The notes: a model not told the origin generated them from the sequence alone. Positions 27,069-36,220 are shown, counted from the first letter of the stretch. The stretch: DNA of 64,000 nt from Saccharothrix sp. NRRL B-16348 (GCF_001280085.1 NZ_LGED01000257.1:98566-162565), one strand, 5' to 3'. Numbers and translations are program-made.

Positions 27069-27665
27069 TCAGGCGATGTCGGACGCCCTCAACTCGCTCA
27101 GTTGTGCGAACGCGGCGTCCACCGCGCCGGGCAGCACGGCCGGGTCGCCGTCCGCCAGCACGTTGCCCGCCGTGTAGCAGGCCAGCGCCAGTTGCGGTGC
27201 GAGCACGGCCACCTCGGGGGACGCCCCGCGGTCGAGCAGGGTGGCGCGGAAGATCTCGGTCAGCCGGGCGAACTTGCGCGCGGCGCGGTCCCGCAGTTCG
27301 GGGTTCTCGCGCAGCAGCCGTTCGTGCGCGCGGAAGTGTTCGCCGTCCGCGGTCAGCTCCCGGCACAGCTCCGTCGCGACCGCGCGCAGCTGCGCCACCG
27401 CGCCCGCCAGGTCGGTGACCGGCGGCAACGCCCGGTGACGTTCGGTCAGCGCCTCGATGATCGCCTGCTCGTCGGAGAAGGCGACCTCCTGCTTGTCGCC
27501 GAAGTGGCGGAAGAACGTCGTGCGGCCCACCTCGGCCCGCTCGGCGATGTCGGTGACCGTCACGGCGGCGAACCCGCGTTCGGCGAACAGCTCGAACGCC
27601 GCCGCCACGATCTGTTCCCGCGCGCGCTGCTGCTTGCGCTCGCGCAGCGGCATCCGTTCCGACAT
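27069..27665 (-). CDS. TetR family transcriptional regulator
   Basis: A 198-residue protein. Its N-terminal HTH is classical: REQIVAAAFELFAERGFAAV followed by TVTDIAERAEVGRTTFFRHFG. The rest is a helical ligand-binding domain. It is divergent from the short-chain dehydrogenase, and the intervening bases carry a nested dyad, so it most likely represses itself and the dehydrogenase until a small ligand binds. ATG 27665 is chosen; ATG 27677 or 27653 are alternatives. Confidence 0.85.
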   Translation of the reverse strand: MSERMPLRERKQQRAREQIVAAAFELFAERGFAAVTVTDIAERAEVGRTTFFRHFGDKQEVAFSDEQAIIEALTERHRALPPVTDLAGAVAQLRAVATELCRELTADGEHFRAHERLLRENPELRDRAARKFARLTEIFRATLLDRGASPEVAVLAPQLALACYTAGNVLADGDPAVLPGAVDAAFAQLSELRASDIA

Positions 27666-27682
27666 GCGGCCAAGCATAGCGG

Positions 27683-27735
27683 CCCGGTACGAAGTCCGGT
27701 ACGGTACTCAGTACCAGTTCGAACTACGTACCGGG
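27683..27735. promoter_or_regulatory. Nested palindromic operator between tetR and SDR
   Basis: The outer arms CCCGGTAC (27683-27690) and GTACCGGG (27728-27735) and the inner palindrome GGTACTCAGTACC (27703-27715) share the same axis at 27709. A further palindrome, AGTTCGAACT, occupies 27716-27725. This suggests binding of two TetR dimers over the overlapping divergent promoters. Confidence 0.65.
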
Positions 27736-27742
27736 AGTGAGC

Positions 27743-28651
27743 ATGGGCACGACCTTGATGACCGGCGCGAGTCGGGGCCTCGGCCGCGTGGCCGCCGAAC
27801 ACCTGCTCCGCCACCACCCGGACCGCCACCTGCTCGTGGTCAACCGCACGCCCGGCCTGGCCGCCGAGCTGACCGCGAGCACGGGCAACCGCAACGTCTC
27901 CGAGGTGGTCTGCGACCTGTCCTCGTTCGACGCGATCCGCCGCGCCGCGGCCGAGGTCGAAGGACCGCTGGACGGGTTCCTGGGCAACGCGGGCCTGCAG
28001 ATGGCGACCACCCGCAAGCTCACCGCCGACGGCATCGAGATGACCTTCGGCGTGAACGTGCTGGCCTACCACCTGCTGCTGAACCTGCTCCGGCCGCGCT
28101 TCACGAACCCGGCGCGGATCATCGTGGTCGGCAGCGACGTGCACGACGCCGACCTCAACACCCTGGGCCTGATCCCGCCGCCGCGCTGGGACCACCCGCG
28201 CGAGCTGGTCAAGCCGGGCAAGGACTCCGCCAGGGAGGGCAGGCGCGCGTACGCCACCAGCAAGCTCGGCGTGATCTACCTCGTCCACGCGCTCCGGCGG
28301 CGGCTGCCCAAGGGGATGGACGTCTACTCCTACAACCCGGGCCTGGTGCCGGACACGGAGCTGGCGCGCGACGCCGGTCGGGTAGGCCGGGCCGCGTTCC
28401 GCGCGGTCGGCAAGCTCCTGGTCCGCATGCCGTTCGCGAGCACGTCGGCCGAGGCGGGTCGACTGCTCGCGGAGACGATGGCGGGGCCCCGCCCGGGCGA
28501 GAGCGGGTCGTACATCAGCCGGGGCGAGGTGATCCCGTCTTCGGCGGAGTCCTACGACGAACGGCGGGAGGAGGAGCTGTGGGCCTTCGCCGACGAATTG
28601 TGCGGCCTCACCTCGGACGACACCGCCCAGACCAGGACGGCACGCCCCTGA
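27743..28651 (+). CDS. Short-chain dehydrogenase/reductase
   Basis: A 302-residue NAD(P)-dependent oxidoreductase: cofactor motif TGASRGLG, GFLGNAGLQMA (NAG motif), catalytic Ser in IIVVGSDVHD and YATSK (Tyr-x-x-x-Lys). Overall it resembles the protochlorophyllide-reductase-like branch of SDRs. The substrate is unknown. ATG 27743 follows GGGAG; GTG 27737 is possible. It is probably controlled by the divergent TetR. Confidence 0.85.
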   Translation: MGTTLMTGASRGLGRVAAEHLLRHHPDRHLLVVNRTPGLAAELTASTGNRNVSEVVCDLSSFDAIRRAAAEVEGPLDGFLGNAGLQMATTRKLTADGIEMTFGVNVLAYHLLLNLLRPRFTNPARIIVVGSDVHDADLNTLGLIPPPRWDHPRELVKPGKDSAREGRRAYATSKLGVIYLVHALRRRLPKGMDVYSYNPGLVPDTELARDAGRVGRAAFRAVGKLLVRMPFASTSAEAGRLLAETMAGPRPGESGSYISRGEVIPSSAESYDERREEELWAFADELCGLTSDDTAQTRTARP

Positions 28652-28700
28652 CCCGGAAGCCACCGGACCGGCTGCCCTGGGACCGGCTGCGCGGACACCG

Positions 28701-28732
28701 CCCGGGTCGCTCGCCGAGGAGAGCGACCTGGG
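28701..28732. terminator. Hairpin terminator between convergent SDR and secreted protein
   Basis: CCCGGGTCGCTC pairs with GAGCGACCTGGG (12 pairs including one G-U) around an 8-base loop, between two convergent stop codons. Confidence 0.65.
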
Positions 28733-28742
28733 ACGGTGCACG

Positions 28743-31739
28743 TCACCCGAGCTGTTCGACCCAGATGTTGCGGAACCTGACGTTCTCACCCGGATCGCCG
28801 TGGTCCTGCAGTCGCAACGGCCCGGCGGTCGGTCCCTCGGCCGCGCCGCCGCCCGTCGGACCGTCGACCGCGAAGTCCTGGTGGACGGTGACGCCGTTCC
28901 ACACCACGGTGACCCGGGCGTTCGCGATCTTCACGCCCGCGCTGTCGTAGCGGGCCGCCCGGAACGTGACGTCGTAGGTCTGCCACGTCTGCGGCGCGGT
29001 GCCGGCGTTGGGCGAGGCCGCCCTCTTCAGGTAGATGCTCCCCGCGTCGTCGGCGCCCAGCGGCTGCTTGCCGAAGCTGTCCAGGATCTGCAGCTCGTAC
29101 CGGTCCTGGAGGTACACGCCGCTGTTCGCCCGCTGCTGACCGGTCACGTCGGGCGGCAGGTTCGGCAGCCAGAACTCCAGGTGCAGCTTGAAGTCGCCGA
29201 ACCCCTGCCTGCTGCGGATGTCGCCGCCCAACGCCTCCATCGAGCCGTTGGCCACCGGCCACGAAGGCGCGCTGCCGTCGGCGTTGCGCCAGTTCTCCGT
29301 GCCGCCACCGTTGTAGAGGACGACGCGCTGCGCCGGGGTGACCGTCAGGTAGTCGAGGTTGACGTGCCCGATGTCCCCGCCGTCCACCCGGTACGCGATG
29401 GTGTTCGCGCCCGCCCGCAGCGTCAACGCCTCGGTGTGCGTGGCCCACGTGTCCCACGTGCCGGTGTCGGCCAGGGCGACCTGCCTGACCTTCGTGCCGT
29501 TGACGTACACGCTCACCGTCTTCGTGCCGGAGGACGGGTTGGGCCCGTTGCTGTAGCGCAGGCCCACGTTGTGCGAGCCGGCCGTCGTCGCGTTCACGGC
29601 GAACCGGGTGGTCGCGCCCGCGGTGCCGTAGCCGTCGACGAAACCCGCGCCGGAGTAGCCGGTGTGGTCCGTGTTGACCCCCGCGCCGCCGGACAGGGCC
29701 GCGCTCTCGGCCTCGAACGACTGGGTGGCCGACGGCGCGCTGCCGACGAGGTTGTTGAGCGTGTACCAGGCCTCGGTGTTCCACAGCGGCACACCGGTGG
29801 TCGACGAGAACGGGCGCGGCGAGCGCAGGTGCACGACCCGGCCGGCCTTGAGGCCGTTGAGCTTCAGCGTGACCTTCCGGCCGTCCGCGGACAGCGTGGC
29901 CGAGGCAACCGACAGGTTCTCCTGGTCGACCTTGGGCCCGCCGTAGGTGGGCGCCGCCGCGTACCGCCACTGCGTGGCCCGGTACCGGCCGGCGAGCCCG
30001 GCCGCGGTCGCCGCCGACAGCGGTTGGGTGTACTCGACCTCGAACCCGCCCGCGATCGCGCGCATCGCCAGCACGTCGAACGTCCGGCCGCCGTTGGGCG
30101 CGAGCTTCTGCAGGCCGTACCGCAGCTTGCCGTCCTGGCCCCAGTTGCCGCCGTCCCCGATGCCGCCGATGTAGAGCGCGCCGTCCGGGCCGAGGCTGAG
30201 CCGGTTCACGCCGGCCTCCAGGCCCTGAGTCATCCGGAACACCGCGCCCTGGTACTCGCCGTTGACCTTCTCCAGGAACGCGCGCTGCAGACCGCCGTAG
30301 GTGACGTCGCCGAAGACCATCTGACCGGCGTAGGGCCCCTGGGTGAGCTGGACGGGGGTGCTGGGCGAGTTGGCGATCTCGTTCTGCGGCAACCACAGCA
30401 CGGGTGCGGTGACCGGGTTGGCGTCGAACGGCCCGGCCGGGGTGGTGTAGTGGTTGAAGAAGCGGTCCTGCTTGATGTGCACCATCTTCGACGCGGGCAG
30501 GTAGCCGCCCTGGTTGTCGTTGACGAAGATGCCGCCCTCGGGGCCCCAGCCGATCCCGTTGGGCGTGCGCAGACCGCCGGCCAGGTAGGTGACCTGGCCC
30601 GTGGCGCGGTCCACCTTCACCGTCGTGCCGCGGTTGGCCGCGGGCTGCGGGTTGGTGGTCGCGCCGCCTTCGTTGATGGCGACGGAGAGGCTGAGGTAGA
30701 AGGACCCGTTCTGGTAGAGCAGGCCGAACGCGAACTCGTGGAAGTTGCCCCCGTACGGCCAGGTCGCCACCGCGCGCGACTGGTCGATCACGTCGTCGCC
30801 GTTGGTGTCGGTCAGCTCGGTCAGCTGGTGCTTCTGCGACACGTAGATCCTGCCGTCGAGCACCTTCAACCCCATCGGCTCGCGCAGGTTGGTCGCGATC
30901 CGCTTGGTGGTGACCCGGTCGGGCGAGGTGGCGCCGGTGACGTTGCCGAGCACCCAGAGCTCGCCGGTGTCGGTGCTCTTGCCGTCCCAGGTGGCGATGG
31001 CCAGCCTGCCGTCGGGCAGCCAGTCCATCGCGCTGACCCGCGGCTGGAAACCGGTCGGGCGCAGGGTGGTCAGCGTGAAGTCGGGGTGCACGGCGTTGAG
31101 CGGCAGCCCGTCGCCGGGCGAGTCGGCGCCCGCCGCGCAGTCCTTGCGGCCCGGCGCGGTGACCCGCACGACGTCGCTGTCGGTGCTGAGCGCGGAGTTC
31201 GGCACGGTGGTGAAGGCGGTGGCGCCCGGTGGCCGCCACTGCAGCGTCAACTGCTGCCCGCCGTCGCGCTCGAAGTGGTCGATCAGCAGCGAGTGGTACC
31301 CGGTCGACAGCGTGACCGAGCCGTCCTTCGGGTCCGGCCCGTGCAGCCCGTCGTGGTCGACCACCACGGCGCCGTCGATGGACAACCGCGACCCGTCGTC
31401 GCTGAGCAGGCGGAACGCGTGGCTGCCCGCCTGGGTGACGTTGATGTTGCCGGTGACCTGGACGACGAAGCGGTCGGCGAACCCGAAGTCGGCGGTCGTC
31501 GTCCAGTCGACGGTGGGCATGAGCTTGTCGACGTTGGGCGTCTGGGCGGGCTTGAGCGTGCAGAGCCGGTCCAGCGGCATCTGGACGTCGAAGACCCGTA
31601 ACGTCACGCCGGGCTCTTGGGGCGGCACGGCGTCGCTGCGGGGATCGGCCGTCGCCGAGAGGCCTGAGCCGCTGATCAGCAGGGCGGCCGCCAACAGGCC
31701 GAGGGCAGGGGTGCGCGTCCGTCGCGCTGTCCATCTCAT
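28743..31739 (-). CDS. Secreted PA14 - beta-propeller - CBM - DUF1080 protein
   Basis: A 998-residue exported protein: signal peptide (RTPALGLLAAALLISGSGLS), then a PA14-like domain (about 45-175; FRLLSDDGSRLSIDGAVVVD), a six-blade propeller resembling sugar dehydrogenases (about 215-590; RTPNGIGWGPEGGIFVND, LSLGPDGALYIGGIGDGG), a CBM35/6-like module (about 655-785; FEAESAALSGGAGVN) and a C-terminal DUF1080/3-keto-disaccharide hydrolase-like domain (NSGVYLQDRYELQILDSFGK). The order suggests binding and processing of extracellular glycans. ATG 31739 gives the proper signal peptide and has a GGAG 8 bases upstream. It shares its upstream region with the divergent GH26 gene. Confidence 0.85.
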   Translation of the reverse strand: MRWTARRTRTPALGLLAAALLISGSGLSATADPRSDAVPPQEPGVTLRVFDVQMPLDRLCTLKPAQTPNVDKLMPTVDWTTTADFGFADRFVVQVTGNINVTQAGSHAFRLLSDDGSRLSIDGAVVVDHDGLHGPDPKDGSVTLSTGYHSLLIDHFERDGGQQLTLQWRPPGATAFTTVPNSALSTDSDVVRVTAPGRKDCAAGADSPGDGLPLNAVHPDFTLTTLRPTGFQPRVSAMDWLPDGRLAIATWDGKSTDTGELWVLGNVTGATSPDRVTTKRIATNLREPMGLKVLDGRIYVSQKHQLTELTDTNGDDVIDQSRAVATWPYGGNFHEFAFGLLYQNGSFYLSLSVAINEGGATTNPQPAANRGTTVKVDRATGQVTYLAGGLRTPNGIGWGPEGGIFVNDNQGGYLPASKMVHIKQDRFFNHYTTPAGPFDANPVTAPVLWLPQNEIANSPSTPVQLTQGPYAGQMVFGDVTYGGLQRAFLEKVNGEYQGAVFRMTQGLEAGVNRLSLGPDGALYIGGIGDGGNWGQDGKLRYGLQKLAPNGGRTFDVLAMRAIAGGFEVEYTQPLSAATAAGLAGRYRATQWRYAAAPTYGGPKVDQENLSVASATLSADGRKVTLKLNGLKAGRVVHLRSPRPFSSTTGVPLWNTEAWYTLNNLVGSAPSATQSFEAESAALSGGAGVNTDHTGYSGAGFVDGYGTAGATTRFAVNATTAGSHNVGLRYSNGPNPSSGTKTVSVYVNGTKVRQVALADTGTWDTWATHTEALTLRAGANTIAYRVDGGDIGHVNLDYLTVTPAQRVVLYNGGGTENWRNADGSAPSWPVANGSMEALGGDIRSRQGFGDFKLHLEFWLPNLPPDVTGQQRANSGVYLQDRYELQILDSFGKQPLGADDAGSIYLKRAASPNAGTAPQTWQTYDVTFRAARYDSAGVKIANARVTVVWNGVTVHQDFAVDGPTGGGAAEGPTAGPLRLQDHGDPGENVRFRNIWVEQLG

Positions 31740-31889
31740 GATCCATGCTCCAGGAGGGCAAGGACGACCACGCGTTGTCCGACGTCGTCGTCGCACGGTT
31801 GCAGGGTCCGCACGCGGTGGCGGGGTGAGACAGGGGAGCTGTGTGCAGTCACAGGGATGGGCGAACGCGATGAACGCTAGGTGCCGGGC

Positions 31890-31905
31890 AGTGGTCTAGT
31901 CCAGT
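31890..31905. promoter_or_regulatory. DasR-responsive-element-like site
   Basis: AGTGGTCTAGTCCAGT differs slightly from the dre consensus A(G/C)TGGTCTAGACCA(G/C)T, with one change in the core. It lies about 150 bases upstream of both divergent starts. DasR is the GlcNAc-responsive GntR regulator of actinomycetes; binding here is inferred. Confidence 0.45.
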
Positions 31906-31962
31906 ACTTTCGCTGATTCTGACCGGACTTTTGTCTGGTTCATGCATAAGTCGCGAAACTCT

Positions 31963-31990
31963 TTGTCCCGGGTGGTCGCCGCCCTATGCT
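31963..31990 (+). promoter_or_regulatory. Promoter of the GH26 gene
   Basis: TTGTCC (31963-31968) and TATGCT (31985-31990) are separated by 16 bases. The expected transcript start falls within the CebR box. Confidence 0.55.
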
Positions 31991-31991
31991 T

Positions 31992-32007
31992 CTGGGAGCG
32001 CTCCCAG
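31992..32007. promoter_or_regulatory. CebR operator (perfect palindrome)
   Basis: CTGGGAGCGCTCCCAG contains the exact CebR box TGGGAGCGCTCCCA of cellobiose-responsive LacI-family regulation. It sits right after the -10 and 51 bases before the GH26 start, so repressor binding would block initiation until cello-oligosaccharides appear. Confidence 0.85.
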
Positions 32008-32058
32008 GCGCGCTGTCCAGCTCGTGCCCCAGCCAACGGCGGTGAAGGGACATACGAC

Positions 32059-34131
32059 GTGAGGTTGTTGCTGCTCGTCTCGCTGATAGCCCTGACGCTC
32101 GCACCGCCGGCGGCCGCCGCACCGGGCGAGTGGATCGAGGCGGAGGACGGCGCCCTGTCCGGCGTCGTGGTCGAGACGACCGTCGAGGGCTTCTCCGGGA
32201 CCGGGTACGTCGGCGGGTTCGACGAGGCCGCCGACCACGTGACCGTGACGATCCCGGACAGCCCGGGAGGGCTGCACGACCTCACCGTCCGCTACGCCGC
32301 GCCGAACGGGGCCAAGAAGACCGCGGTCTCGCTCAACGGCAGCCCCGTCGGCGAGGTGTCCCTGGCCGAGAGCGCGGGCTTCACCGAGGCCACCGGCGCG
32401 AAGCTGGTGCTGGCCGAGGGCGCCAACACGGTCACCTTCACCAGCGGCTGGGGCTGGTACCTGATCGACGCGATCAAGGTGGCACCCAGCGCACCGTCCG
32501 CGCCCGGCGTGCACGAGGCCGAGGACGGCGAGCTGAACGGCACCGTGGTCGAGTCGAGCGTGGCCGGCTTCTCCGGCCGCGGCTACGTGGCGGGCTTCGA
32601 CACCGGCACGGACCACGTGACGATCACGATCCCGGCCAGTCCCGGCGGGCTGCACGACCTCACCATCCTGTACGCCACCCCGTACGGCGCGAAGACGGCG
32701 TCGCTGTCGCTCAACGGCAGCGGGCTCGGCGACGTGCAGTTCCCGGAGCACCCGACGTTCACGTCGATCCCGGCGGGCAAGGTGCTGCTGCGCGAGGGCG
32801 ACAACACGGTCACCATCACCAACAACTGGGGCTGGTACCTGATCGACGCGATCAAGGTGACGCCCAGCGCGCCGCGCGGCCCGCACCAGGTCACCGGCGC
32901 GCTGACCGACCCGGCCGCGACCGCCGAGGCCAAGGGCCTGATGCGCTACCTGGCCGACAACTACGGCGAGCACATCCTCTCCGGCCAGCAGGACCAGGCG
33001 AGCATCGACTGGGTCGAGCAGAACATCGGCGAGGCGCCCGCCATCGGCGGCTACGACCTCATGGACTACTCGCCGAGCCGGGTCGAGCGCGGCACCGTCG
33101 GCCGCGACGTCGACCACGCCATCGCCTACGACGCCCGCGGCGGCATCGTCACCCTGGCCTGGCACTGGAACGCCCCGTCCGGCCTGATCGACCAGCCCGG
33201 CAAGGAGTGGTGGCGCGGCTTCTACACCGACGCGACCACGTTCGACCTCGCCGCCGCGCTGGCCGACCCGACCTCGGCCGACTACCGGCTGCTGATCCGC
33301 GACATGGACGCCATCGCCGTGCAGCTCAAGCGGCTCGCCGACGCGGGAGTGCCGGTGCTGTGGCGACCGCTGCACGAGGCCGAGGGCGGCTGGTTCTGGT
33401 GGGGCGCCAAGGGTCCCGGCCCCGCCAAGGAGCTCTACCGCCTGCTGCACCAGCGCCTGGTCGGGCACCACGGCCTGCACAACCTGATCTGGGTGTGGAA
33501 CTCCGTCTCGCCCGACTGGTACCCCGGCGCCGACGTGGTCGACGTGGTCAGCATGGACTCGTACCCGCCGCAGGGCGACCACGGTCCGGTGATCGGCCCG
33601 TACGACAAGCTGGTCGACCTCGGTGACGACCGCAAGCTGGTCGCCCTGGGCGAGGTCGGCTCCATCCCGGACCCGGACCTGGTGCGCGCCTACGAGGCCC
33701 GCTGGTCCTGGTTCGTCACCTGGTCCGGCTCGTTCATCCAGGACGGCGTGGTCAACCCGCGCGACTTCGTGCAACGCGTGTACGACCACGCGAACGTGAT
33801 CACGCTCGACGAGCTGCCGGACTTCAAGACGACCCAGGGCGACTGCGCCGCGACCATGCGCGTGGTGGCGCAGTGGGGCACCGGGCACCACGTCGAGATC
33901 ACCGTGCGGCACCAGGAGAACTCGCCGTCCGCGGGCTGGCGGGTGAGCTGGCCGTTCCCGAACGGACACGTCCGGCACGCCTGGGGCGCGACCATCACCA
34001 CCGACGGCACGACCGCGACGGCCAGGAACCTCTCGTGGAACTCGGCGATCAAGCCGGGGGAGAGCGTCACCTTCGGGTACCTGGCCACTGGCTCCCCGAC
34101 AGCGCCTGCGTTGACTTGCGCTATCGGGTGA
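32059..34131 (+). CDS. Secreted GH26 beta-mannanase with two CBM35-like and one CBM2 module
   Basis: A 690-residue secreted hydrolase of beta-mannans. Signal peptide 1-21; two CBM35-like repeats at about 24-143 and 152-270 (each with GYVxGFD, LHDLTV/I and NWGWYLIDAIKV-type ends); GH26 catalytic barrel at about 285-585 with acid/base Glu440 in WRPLHEAEGGWFWWG and nucleophile Glu532 in VALGEVGS; C-terminal CBM2 (about 592-690) with paired Cys and conserved Trp residues for crystalline polysaccharide. GTG 32059 gives the signal peptide and follows GAAGGGA. A CebR box in the promoter predicts induction by cellulose breakdown products. It overlaps the convergent GGDEF gene by 11 bases. Confidence 0.9.
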   Translation: MRLLLLVSLIALTLAPPAAAAPGEWIEAEDGALSGVVVETTVEGFSGTGYVGGFDEAADHVTVTIPDSPGGLHDLTVRYAAPNGAKKTAVSLNGSPVGEVSLAESAGFTEATGAKLVLAEGANTVTFTSGWGWYLIDAIKVAPSAPSAPGVHEAEDGELNGTVVESSVAGFSGRGYVAGFDTGTDHVTITIPASPGGLHDLTILYATPYGAKTASLSLNGSGLGDVQFPEHPTFTSIPAGKVLLREGDNTVTITNNWGWYLIDAIKVTPSAPRGPHQVTGALTDPAATAEAKGLMRYLADNYGEHILSGQQDQASIDWVEQNIGEAPAIGGYDLMDYSPSRVERGTVGRDVDHAIAYDARGGIVTLAWHWNAPSGLIDQPGKEWWRGFYTDATTFDLAAALADPTSADYRLLIRDMDAIAVQLKRLADAGVPVLWRPLHEAEGGWFWWGAKGPGPAKELYRLLHQRLVGHHGLHNLIWVWNSVSPDWYPGADVVDVVSMDSYPPQGDHGPVIGPYDKLVDLGDDRKLVALGEVGSIPDPDLVRAYEARWSWFVTWSGSFIQDGVVNPRDFVQRVYDHANVITLDELPDFKTTQGDCAATMRVVAQWGTGHHVEITVRHQENSPSAGWRVSWPFPNGHVRHAWGATITTDGTTATARNLSWNSAIKPGESVTFGYLATGSPTAPALTCAIG

Positions 34132-36220
34132 TCACGTCCGGTGGACCGGCGGGAGCGAACAGGGGACCGGACGCGGTGTCCGCACCCACCTCCCGCCACC
34201 ACCGGGCTTGTTCCGGTGTCGTGACGTCGGCGGCGGTCACGCCGACGCCGACGTCACGCACCACCTCCAGCACACCGGCCAACGCCCGCGCCACCGCCGT
34301 GCCCGGTCGCGCGGCGGGCGACTGCGCCAGCCGCACCGCCCGCACCGGCACGCCGTCGAGCAGCCGCACCAGGTCGTCCGGCGCGGCGGTGAAGTCCTCC
34401 ACCTCGACGCCGACCCCGTCCTCGGCCAGGTACCGCAGCGTGTCGGCCGCGTCGCCGCGCTCGCCGAACAACGCCTGAGCGGGCGCGCCCAGCCGCAACG
34501 ACGCCGCGGGCAACCCGGTGTCGGACAACGCCTCCCGCACCAAGCCGTGCAGCTCCGGGTCCGCCGCCTGGCTCGGCGTCAACGCCCACCGCACCGGCAC
34601 GCGCCTGCCCAGCTCCCGCTGCCACGACCGGGCCTGCTCGCACGCCGACCGCAGCGCCCACGTGCCGAGCGGCACGATCAGCCCGGTGTCCTCGGCCAAG
34701 GCCAGGCACTGCTCGTGCGGCAGCGGGCCCAACGTCGGGTGGTCCCACCGCAGCACCGCCTCGGCCGACTCCACCACCTCGTCCGCCAGCCGCACCACCG
34801 GCCGGTACAGCACCCGGATCTCGCCGTTCTCCCACGCGCCGGGCATGGTCGCGGCCAGGCTGAACGCGCGCCGGTCCCGGCCGTCCTGCGCCTGGTCGGA
34901 CAGCTCCCACTGCCGGCGCCCGGTGCCCTTGGCGCGGCGCAACGCCAGGTCGGCCGAGTCGAGCAGGTCCGCGGGCGCCGAGTCGCGCGGCGGCCGGTGC
35001 ACGACGCCGATCGTGGCCGACACCGCCACCCGCCTGCCGTCGGAGTGGAACGGCGCGGACAGCAGGTCGTTGATCCGCCGGACCGTGGTCACCACGTCGG
35101 GCGTGGTCGCGGTGTTCTCGATCAGGATCGCGAACTCGTCGTGCCCGAACCGGGCCACCATCGCGTTCTCCTCGGCCACCACCGCCTCCAGCCGTCCGGC
35201 GACGACCTTCAGCACGTGGTCGCCGACCTCGCGGCCGAGGCCGCCGGTGATCCGGGAGAAGCCGTCGAGGTCGAGGTGGAACACGCTGACGCCGGTGCCG
35301 GGATCGGCCGTGCGCAGCGCCTGCTCCAGCCTGCTGGTGAAGTACTGGCGGTTCGGCAGCCTGGTCAGCACGTCGTGCAGCGCCTGGTGGTTGAGCTGGC
35401 CCTGCAGCAGGTTGACGTCGGTGGCGTCCTCGGCGAGCACGATCACCTGGGCGCGGCCTTCGAGCCGGCGCAGCGGCGACAGCCCGAGCATCACCCAGGC
35501 CGGCTCGCCGTCGCCGCGCAGCAGCTGGCGCGGCTGGGTGATCGACGCCGTGCCGTCCTCGACCAGCTGCGCGAAGTCCGCCCGCAACGCCACCCGCTCG
35601 TCCGGGTGCGCGAGGTCGAACAGCGACGACCCGGCCAGCTCGGCGGTCGGCCGGTCCACGATCCGGGCCAGCGCGCCGTTGCACCGCACCAGCCTGCCGT
35701 CCGGGTCGGCCGTCGCGATGCCGGTCGACAGGTGGTGCTCCAGCAGCTCGAACCTGGCTTCGCTGTACTGGAGCTCCACCTGCGCCTCGCGCATCGCCTT
35801 GTACAGCGAGCGGCCCAGCTGCTCCTGCTGGGCCAGGACGGTGGCGCGGATCCGGTCGACGAACCCGGCCGAGAGCGAGGCGACCACGTCGACCACGCGT
35901 TCGCGCAGCTTGTCCGGCGGCGCGAGGGCGGGCATGCCGAGCAGGCCCTTGCCCACGATCTCCACCGAGATGCGGAGCGCCTCGGCCGTGGTGCAGTTCA
36001 GGGCGACCAGCGCGTCGGCGACCTCGCGGCCCGCGCGCGGCGCCAGCGCCTCGGTCGCCACGCCCGCGCACAGCCGTTCGACCAGCCCGAGCAGCTGCCG
36101 TTCCAGCTCGACGCTCGCGAGCGGGACGAACGTGCGGGAGCTGAGCAGGTACGCCCACTTCTTGGCGAGCCTGGTCCGGGCCCGCAGCCCGTCCGCGTCC
36201 TGGGGCAGCGCGGCGGTCAT
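34121..36220 (-). CDS. PAS-GGDEF-EAL protein with degenerate catalytic motifs
   Basis: A 699-residue signalling protein: a helical N-terminal domain (about 1-160), a PAS domain (about 165-285), GGDEF (about 290-445) and an EAL-like domain (about 455-690). The GGDEF signature reads FGHDEF. The EAL domain is eroded: EAL is EAV in SAEAVLRW, the metal-site LELTE segment is LRLGA, and DDFGTG is EDFTAA. Phosphodiesterase activity is therefore unlikely, and cyclase activity is uncertain. It may act as a c-di-GMP sensor. ATG 36220 overlaps the stop of the methyltransferase upstream (TGATG), so the two are coupled. Confidence 0.85.
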   Translation of the reverse strand: MTAALPQDADGLRARTRLAKKWAYLLSSRTFVPLASVELERQLLGLVERLCAGVATEALAPRAGREVADALVALNCTTAEALRISVEIVGKGLLGMPALAPPDKLRERVVDVVASLSAGFVDRIRATVLAQQEQLGRSLYKAMREAQVELQYSEARFELLEHHLSTGIATADPDGRLVRCNGALARIVDRPTAELAGSSLFDLAHPDERVALRADFAQLVEDGTASITQPRQLLRGDGEPAWVMLGLSPLRRLEGRAQVIVLAEDATDVNLLQGQLNHQALHDVLTRLPNRQYFTSRLEQALRTADPGTGVSVFHLDLDGFSRITGGLGREVGDHVLKVVAGRLEAVVAEENAMVARFGHDEFAILIENTATTPDVVTTVRRINDLLSAPFHSDGRRVAVSATIGVVHRPPRDSAPADLLDSADLALRRAKGTGRRQWELSDQAQDGRDRRAFSLAATMPGAWENGEIRVLYRPVVRLADEVVESAEAVLRWDHPTLGPLPHEQCLALAEDTGLIVPLGTWALRSACEQARSWQRELGRRVPVRWALTPSQAADPELHGLVREALSDTGLPAASLRLGAPAQALFGERGDAADTLRYLAEDGVGVEVEDFTAAPDDLVRLLDGVPVRAVRLAQSPAARPGTAVARALAGVLEVVRDVGVGVTAADVTTPEQARWWREVGADTASGPLFAPAGPPDVITR

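Larger units (their letters stand above)
31740..32058. promoter_or_regulatory. Divergent control region of two secreted carbohydrate-active genes
   Basis: This 319-base gap holds no gene that I can support. It contains a DasR-like site (31890-31905), a -35/-10 pair and a CebR box on the GH26 side. On the other side I see no convincing promoter for the minus-strand gene. Confidence 0.6.

Noticed and set aside
23851..27177. Long plus-strand frame opposite the AAA ATPase
   Set aside because: Composition is Arg/Gln/His/Pro-rich shadow sequence with no motifs.
28800..31601. Long plus-strand frame opposite the PA14/DUF1080 gene
   Set aside because: Shadow of a clear secreted protein on the other strand.
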